Source: Terribacillus aidingensis
GTDB lineage: Bacteria > Bacillota > Bacilli > Bacillales > Amphibacillaceae
Direction of reading: 5' to 3'
DNA: 64,000 nucleotides
NCBI RefSeq assembly: GCF_040703035.1
Contig: NZ_CP159996.1
Coordinates: 282,001 to 346,000 of the forward strand
Part shown: positions 60,045 to 64,000 of the stretch, piece by piece
Numbering within the stretch: position 1 is the stretch's first letter
How the letters are laid out: each line of letters begins with the position of its first letter
Program-made: the position numbers and the translations under genes
The notes under the pieces: model-generated
Database searches by the model: none
Told to the model about the DNA's origin: nothing
What the model saw: only the letters and a program-made list of their open reading frames with translations

Positions 60045-60470
60045 TTGATCAAACGTACTGCGGAATTAGTCTTAGGAATTATAGGGGTAGTATTTAATGT
60101 CTTGGGTGCTATTCTTGTTGGAGTATTCATGGGTGTAGCGGGTAATTCCATCAATGAAGAGATAAAGAATGATCCGACTATCACTGCTGAAGATGCAGCA
60201 TTAGCAAGCAATTTTGTCGATGGTTTAGGTTGGTTCTATGTCATCGTTTGTGTGATCGGAGCCATCCTTGGTGTGGTAGGTATATTGCTTTTGCGCCGTA
60301 ACAGCAGTGCCATAGCTTCCGGCGTGATCTTCATTGTTGCTGCGGTTTTGATAACGTTCTTGACGTTATTCGTTGCAATTATTCCAGCGGTTCTCTATCT
60401 GGTTGCGGGTATCTTGGCAATAGTCCGCAAGCCCATTGATACAAATGAAAATACAATAGAGAGTTACTGA
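60045..60470 (+). CDS. DUF4064 family membrane protein, copy 3
   Basis: A 141-residue protein starting at TTG 60045 after AGAAAGAGGG. The first helix (IKRTAELVLGIIGVVFNVLG) and the ending AVLYLVAGILAIVRKPIDTN keep the family pattern, but it diverges more than copies 1 and 2. A terminator follows. Confidence 0.78.
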   Translation: MIKRTAELVLGIIGVVFNVLGAILVGVFMGVAGNSINEEIKNDPTITAEDAALASNFVDGLGWFYVIVCVIGAILGVVGILLLRRNSSAIASGVIFIVAAVLITFLTLFVAIIPAVLYLVAGILAIVRKPIDTNENTIESY

Positions 60471-60476
60471 ATCCAT

Positions 60477-60510
60477 AAAGGGGTACTGCCATTGGCAGTG
60501 CTCCTTTTTA
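60477..60510. terminator. Terminator after the DUF4064 genes
   Basis: AAAGGGGTACTGCC pairs with GGCAGTGCTCCTTT (two wobble pairs), then Ts; convergent with crcB. Confidence 0.8.
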
Positions 60511-60852
60511 AATGGATAATGCTAGGAAAGCTAGCAGTATGCCGCTGATATAGCTGCATAGCAAGTAACCGATAGCCATGGCTATTTTCCTTCTGCTGCC
60601 CAGTTGAACAATCTCCAAGAAAAAAGTGGAGAAGGTCGTAAATGAGCCGAGAAATCCAACGGCGAGGAAGTTATGCCAGCCCGCTCCCCAATCTGCTTGG
60701 AGCACAAGTCCGATTAGGAAGGAACCCATAATGTTAATCAGGAAGGTACCTAGAGGGAAGTTGTTCCTCCAAAATGTTTCGACTCGTCTGCTTATTTCGT
60801 AACGAGAAATTGCTCCAAGCCAGCCGCCTGCAAGTACCATGATAAGACTCAT
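60508..60852 (-). CDS. crcB: Fluoride ion channel subunit CrcB (second of pair)
   Basis: A 114-residue, four-helix Fluc/CrcB protein: GGWLGAISRYEISRR in helix 1, NFPLGTFLINIMGSFLIGL with the conserved Asn, and FLGSFTTFSTFFLEIV with the phenylalanine box and Na-site TFST. Fluc channels export toxic fluoride. Bacillaceae often carry two genes forming an antiparallel heterodimer. Its start overlaps the upstream crcB stop by 4 bases. Confidence 0.93.
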   Translation of the reverse strand: MSLIMVLAGGWLGAISRYEISRRVETFWRNNFPLGTFLINIMGSFLIGLVLQADWGAGWHNFLAVGFLGSFTTFSTFFLEIVQLGSRRKIAMAIGYLLCSYISGILLAFLALSI

Positions 60853-61241
60853 AATGACTGCTCCTTTATGACTTGACTCGGCGAAAGTCGAAGACCAATG
60901 AGCAGTGCTGCTATTCCGCCTGTTGTACTACAAACGAGATACACCAAGCCAATATGTGTCATGCCATCTTGGATGAGAAGGGCTGTTTCCAGGCTGACAG
61001 TCGAAAAAGTTGTAAATGCTCCGATCATGCCTGTTGTCAATGCTTTAGCTAGAGCAGGTTTATCTGCAAAGTAGCGCCTTTTCACAAAGTTAGTCATATA
61101 ACCCATAGCGAAACATCCTATCATATTGATGCAAAGCGTTCCTGCTGGAAAATTACCAGTCTGCGGTACCAATGATCCAATAAGATAACGGAGAAGCGCA
61201 CCAATACTGCCGCCGCAGCCAATTGCGAGATACATTTTCAT
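60849..61241 (-). CDS. crcB: Fluoride ion channel subunit CrcB (first of pair)
   Basis: A 130-residue Fluc protein with CGGSIGALLRYLIGS, GNFPAGTLCINMIGCFAMGY and TTGMIGAFTTFSTVSLETAL. ATG 61241 follows AAGGTTTTGTGT; the frame to 61295 includes the probable -10 (TATAAT) of its promoter and is not supported. It pairs with the overlapping second crcB. I looked for a fluoride riboswitch upstream and saw none; the leader is too short. Confidence 0.92.
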   Translation of the reverse strand: MKMYLAIGCGGSIGALLRYLIGSLVPQTGNFPAGTLCINMIGCFAMGYMTNFVKRRYFADKPALAKALTTGMIGAFTTFSTVSLETALLIQDGMTHIGLVYLVCSTTGGIAALLIGLRLSPSQVIKEQSL

Positions 61242-61339
61242 ACACAAAACCTTCTTTGCCCGCATATAATGCTGTATGCCTGTATTATACCCCATTATCT
61301 GTGTTACGCTAGCAGGACGGATTCAGAAGGAAAGGTAGT

Positions 61340-61543
61340 ATGATTATGATGAAAAACGCGGCGATTTTAAGTGAGGAATATTTCTTATCCTACTTTCGCC
61401 TGCTGATGAATACGCGCGGCTGTTCTGTAGAAGAAGCTTATCACCTCACAATTGAGCAGATTTTCGAAGGAGATATCAATCTCTTTGGCGAAGACACCAA
61501 AAAGAATTTCAAACTAGCTTATCAAGCAGTCAAAGGAAACTGA
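61340..61543 (+). CDS. Small hypothetical protein of 67 residues
   Basis: GGAAAGGTAGT precedes ATG 61340 (an ATG at 61349 is also possible). The product is soluble and mainly helical, with NAAILSEEYFLSYFRLLMNT and EEAYHLTIEQIFEGDINLFG. I do not recognise the family. It lies just upstream of flavodoxin but is separated from it by that gene's own promoter and Fur-like box. Confidence 0.6.
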   Translation: MIMMKNAAILSEEYFLSYFRLLMNTRGCSVEEAYHLTIEQIFEGDINLFGEDTKKNFKLAYQAVKGN

Positions 61544-61563
61544 TGCTTCCTGACATGCTCCAT

Positions 61564-61593
61564 TTGACATTGAGAATGGTTATCAATTAAAAT
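61564..61593 (+). promoter_or_regulatory. Flavodoxin promoter with Fur-box-like site
   Basis: TTGACA (61564-61569) and TAAAAT (61588-61593) are 18 bases apart. TGAGAATGGTTATCA (61571-61585) in the spacer matches the Fur 7-1-7 consensus at 13 of 15 positions. Confidence 0.65.
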
Positions 61594-61615
61594 GAGAGCA
61601 GATGAAGGGAAGTGA

Positions 61616-62086
61616 ATGAAGGTGGCAAGTGTACTGATAGCATTCACCAGTATGTCAGGCAATACAGAGGAAATGGCTGACATTATGGAACAGACGCTGG
61701 AAGCAAAAGGAGTCGAAGTGACAAAGCTCCAAATTGATATAGATCAGTTAGACGTTTTTACGATGACCGATTATGATGGTATCTTAATGGGCACCTATAC
61801 ATGGGGAGATGGAGATATTCCCTATGAAATAGAGGATTTCTACGATGAGCTGGATGACATCGAACTGGATGGAAAACCAGTGGCCCTTTTTGGATCCTGT
61901 GATTCCATCTATGCTAGCTACGGTGCTGCAATTGATACATTCCAGGAAAAATTCAAGGAGCGCGGAGCGGAAATCGCTCTTGAAACTCTGAAAGTCGACC
62001 TCTCCCCAGAAGACGAGGATATCCGTAACTGTCAGGAATTCGCTGCTTCGTTTGCTTCTGTAATAGAGAAAGAACGCAGTTTATAA
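61616..62086 (+). CDS. Flavodoxin
   Basis: A 156-residue short-chain-type flavodoxin like B. subtilis YkuN/YkuP. The FMN-phosphate loop is AFTSMSGNTEEMAD (about residues 9-22), the 60s loop is MGTYTWGDGDIPYEIEDF and the 90s loop is FGSCDSIYASYGAAID. It carries single electrons in place of ferredoxin when iron is scarce. GAAGGGAAGTGA precedes ATG 61616. The Fur-like box inside its promoter fits that role. Confidence 0.94.
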   Translation: MKVASVLIAFTSMSGNTEEMADIMEQTLEAKGVEVTKLQIDIDQLDVFTMTDYDGILMGTYTWGDGDIPYEIEDFYDELDDIELDGKPVALFGSCDSIYASYGAAIDTFQEKFKERGAEIALETLKVDLSPEDEDIRNCQEFAASFASVIEKERSL

Positions 62087-62119
62087 AAAGCAGTCTGCTT
62101 CAAGCAGACTGCTTTTTAT
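62085..62119 (+). terminator. Rho-independent terminator of flavodoxin
   Basis: AAAAAGCAGTCTGCTT is followed after one base by its complement, with a T tail. Confidence 0.9.
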
Positions 62120-62217
62120 TTTGTAGAAATGTGTTTGCGAACTTTTTAAATTTAAAAGGGGATATGTAGAATAATGTCGAATAAATTCGGGTATAGAGAC
62201 GGATAGGAGGCAGGACT

Positions 62218-62631
62218 ATGGACATATTTCAAATACATACAAAGCACCACGATGATATAATTGATATTACTGACTCTATTCAGCGCTATATCCAATCAAT
62301 TGGCATCCAAGAGGGAATAGCAGTCATCTCTTCTTTGCATACGACGGCGGGCATTACCGTTAATGAAAACGCTGATCCCGATGTAAAGCGGGATTTTCTT
62401 CGCAGGCTCAGGGAGATATATCCTTGGGAACAAGAACAGGATTTGCATGCGGAGGGAAATATGGCAGCACATTTGAAAACGAGTACCGTCGGACATGCTC
62501 AGACAGTGTTAATCTCGGAGGGTGAGCTCGTATTAGGAACATGGCAAGGTATTTACTTTTGTGAGTTCGATGGACCGAGAACAAGAAAATATGCAGTCCA
62601 AGTACTATCATCCGGAAAGGAAGGTGTGTGA
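62218..62631 (+). CDS. YjbQ family protein (UPF0047)
   Basis: A 137-residue protein of the YjbQ/UPF0047 family. Signatures are [20 protein letters not shown] (residues about 38-57) with the metal-binding His, [20 protein letters not shown] with two more histidines, and [18 protein letters not shown]. Some members have weak thiamine-phosphate synthase activity; the true role is unknown. GATAGGAGGCAGGACT precedes ATG 62218. Its stop overlaps the EAL gene's ATG (TGATG). Confidence 0.9.
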   Translation: MDIFQIHTKHHDDIIDITDSIQRYIQSIGIQEGIAVISSLHTTAGITVNENADPDVKRDFLRRLREIYPWEQEQDLHAEGNMAAHLKTSTVGHAQTVLISEGELVLGTWQGIYFCEFDGPRTRKYAVQVLSSGKEGV

Positions 62632-63662
62632 TGGAACAGCTTTCTGTATGTGCCATGTGCGGGACAGTCCTTGACATACCGGAGAAGGGTGAATTGCTGA
62701 TGCGTTCACCAGAATCATTCAGGAATTTATCATCAGAAAATCCGCCTCGGCAAGAAGATACATATACGATTCTCCAATATTTCAGCTTACAGCAATTAGA
62801 GCAGATGCTCCTATCCTTGCGCAGTCAAAGTATACCGGGTGTAAGGTGTACCGTCGCCAAGAAAGTAACTAATAGCTATCCGATGGTATCTGTCGAGGAG
62901 CTGCTCCAACGTGTTCAATATCCGCATTTCACAGACATTATTCACAAGGGAGCATTTCAGTCTTTCCTGCAGCCAATCGTTTCCATGAAGAATGAGGAAA
63001 TATTCGGGTTCGAGCATTTGCTGCGGGCAGATAAACGGGAAGCCTCACCAGCTGCACTATTTAATTTCGCAGCAGAAGCAGGACTTACTTCTATGCTCGA
63101 CCAGCGAGCGAGGAAGACTGCAGTCAGAAAAAGGGCGCAGGAAGCTATTCCCGTTGGGGTAAAAAGCTTCATCAATTTCCTGCCATCAACCATTTATAAT
63201 CCTGACTTCTGTCTAAGGCAGACATTCCATACAGTCGAACAATATGGAGTGGATCCGAAAGACCTTGTCTTTGAAGTAGTTGAGACAGAGAAATTGGATG
63301 ACGTTGCTCGCTTGAAGCGTATCTTTAAACGGTACAAGCAAGAAGGAATGATGGTTGCCCTGGATGATGTAGGAGCAGGCTATTCCACGCTTGAACTGCT
63401 TAAAGAATTGGAGCCCGATTTTGTCAAGATTGACAGAGCATACATATCTTACTGCGACAGCGATACGCAGAAACAGGAATTTCTATATAAAGTAATGGAC
63501 GTTGCCCGCCTCCTTGGCACAGAGGTGCTGGCAGAAGGAATTGAAAGGCAAGAGGAGCTTTCTTTCTGTAAACAAATCGGAATGGATTTAGCCCAAGGCT
63601 ACTTTATCGGGAAACCGAGTACCGAAGCTGTATCAGAAGATGTGCTGTTTCCTTCCAGATAA
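62631..63662 (+). CDS. EAL-domain protein with an N-terminal CxxC segment
   Basis: A 343-residue cytoplasmic protein. The first 90 residues carry CAMCGTVLDIPEKG, a possible half zinc site, and no recognised domain. The EAL domain (about 105-340) has FLQPIVSM, GFEHLLRA in place of EAL, INFLP (Asn), VVETEK, VALDDVGAGYSTLE, VKIDR, LAEGIERQEEL and LAQGYFIGKP. Most metal and catalytic residues remain, so it may be a c-di-GMP phosphodiesterase or a binding protein; the Ala to His change in EAL is tolerated in some active enzymes. It is coupled to the YjbQ gene by a one-base stop/start overlap. Confidence 0.87.
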   Translation: MEQLSVCAMCGTVLDIPEKGELLMRSPESFRNLSSENPPRQEDTYTILQYFSLQQLEQMLLSLRSQSIPGVRCTVAKKVTNSYPMVSVEELLQRVQYPHFTDIIHKGAFQSFLQPIVSMKNEEIFGFEHLLRADKREASPAALFNFAAEAGLTSMLDQRARKTAVRKRAQEAIPVGVKSFINFLPSTIYNPDFCLRQTFHTVEQYGVDPKDLVFEVVETEKLDDVARLKRIFKRYKQEGMMVALDDVGAGYSTLELLKELEPDFVKIDRAYISYCDSDTQKQEFLYKVMDVARLLGTEVLAEGIERQEELSFCKQIGMDLAQGYFIGKPSTEAVSEDVLFPSR

Positions 63663-63678
63663 TATATTCGTCAGAACT

Positions 63679-63724
63679 ACCCCGTTATCAATCGGAATGT
63701 ATACGATTGATAGCGGGGTTTTTA
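63679..63724 (+). terminator. Rho-independent terminator of the EAL gene
   Basis: ACCCCGTTATCAATCG pairs with CGATTGATAGCGGGGT (one wobble), followed by Ts. Confidence 0.92.
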
Positions 63725-63776
63725 AACTTTATTAGAAAAATCGATCGAAATATTTAACATTTTCTTAAAATTAACT

Positions 63777-63802
63777 TCAAGTTCTGGAAAGCCTGCCGAT
63801 AT
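63777..63802 (+). promoter_or_regulatory. Candidate sigma-D promoter of the chemotaxis receptor
   Basis: GCCGATAT (63795-63802) matches the sigma-D -10 (GCCGATAA/T). TCAA (63777-63780), 14 bases upstream, is a near match to the -35 TAAA. Confidence 0.6.
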
Positions 63803-63864
63803 ATTGAAAGTCATTATACAGTGGGAAATAGCTGTGTAATAGCTATCATCAGGGGGATACTGGA

Positions 63865-64000
63865 ATGAATTTATTGAAGAATGTAAAAATCAGGACAAAG
63901 ATGCTTATTTTAATCTTGGTTGGAGCTATTGCACTAGGAATTGTAGGAACGGCTGGGATAATATATACCAGGGATATGGCAAAGGATGCCGAAATGATGT
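63865..64000 (+). CDS. Methyl-accepting chemotaxis protein, N-terminal part
   Basis: ATG 63865 after AGGGGGATACTGG opens a frame that runs off the right edge; 45 residues are seen. It starts MNLLKNVKIRTKMLILILVG and continues AIALGIVGTAGIIYTRDMAK. The basic juxtamembrane start, one membrane helix and following polar helix fit the four-helix-bundle class of MCP receptors. A sigma-D-type promoter upstream supports the call. The signalling domain is outside the window. Confidence 0.7.
   Translation, partial: MNLLKNVKIRTKMLILILVGAIALGIVGTAGIIYTRDMAKDAEMM

Noticed and set aside
61242-61339. Possible fluoride riboswitch before the crcB pair
   Set aside because: No crcB-motif core was found, and a TATAAT element lies too close to the start to leave room for an aptamer.

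Overview
The window is an ordinary-looking stretch of chromosome from a low-GC Gram-positive endospore-former of the family Bacillaceae. Many genes have recognisable Bacillus subtilis counterparts (nadE, mscL, ppaC, gspA, niaR, treP-treA-treR, coaA, gldA, guaD, yhcEFGHI, csbB/yfhO, yqjG/yidC2). Shine-Dalgarno sites are strong (AAGGAGG type), TTG and GTG starts are frequent, and rho-independent terminators follow most units. The sigma-B, sigma-D, Fur, CcpA and TreR-like sites fit the B. subtilis paradigm. A halotolerant genus such as Terribacillus is possible, but I cannot prove the genus from sequence alone. There are no rRNA or tRNA genes, CRISPR arrays, insertion sequences or prophage genes.

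Layout. 1-7.2 kb: end of nadE, mscL, an MFS pump plus 3-methyladenine glycosylase pair, ppaC, an aldo/keto reductase, shikimate kinase, gspA and niaR. 7.2-9.2 kb: three minus-strand genes (SDR, flavin reductase-like, YueI-like). 9.3-12 kb: an ABC-ATPase/LytTR fusion regulator followed by an ABC-2 exporter. 12-16.3 kb: sugar porter, Cof-type HAD phosphatase, and an ABC exporter behind a Fur-box-like site. 16.5-19.6 kb: abgB-abgT-like pair under a cre site. 19.7-26.8 kb: nitroreductase, malate permease, malic enzyme, FAD-linked 2-hydroxyacid dehydrogenase, an HxlR regulator and guanine deaminase. 26.8-31 kb: MHYT-GGDEF-EAL protein, ferredoxin-NADP reductase-like flavoprotein and a second Cof phosphatase. 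31-35.6 kb: csbB-gtcA-yfhO-type envelope glycosylation operon ending in a lysozyme-like gene. 35.6-41.5 kb: RpiR regulator, coaA, and the trehalose operon. 41.5-49.5 kb: acetyltransferase, MarR/MFS pair, PNPOx-like stress protein, DDAH-like hydrolase, iron alcohol dehydrogenase, stress SDR and gldA. 49.5-53.3 kb: yhcEFGHI-type ABC operon. 53.4-55.7 kb: ohr, then yidC2 with an upstream MifM-like regulatory nascent-chain ORF, then an acetyltransferase. 55.8-61.2 kb: LPDTA-anchored acidic surface protein, a second yhcHI-like ABC pair, three tandem DUF4064 proteins and a crcB pair. 61.3-64 kb: small ORF, Fur-box-preceded flavodoxin, YjbQ family protein, EAL protein, and the start of a chemotaxis receptor behind a sigma-D promoter.

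The most striking structure is at 54.6-55.0 kb. A 125-codon ORF with an N-terminal membrane segment and a MifM-like arrest segment precedes and overlaps yidC2. The yidC2 Shine-Dalgarno site is partly buried in a hairpin whose 5' arm lies where a stalled ribosome would reach. This matches the logic of the B. subtilis MifM-YqjG sensor but with a different sequence and a longer ORF. Other points of interest are a DnaA-box cluster after treR, a shared HxlR-type inverted repeat at two loci, a duplicated yhcHI module with identical overlap geometry, and a degenerate ABC-LytTR regulator.
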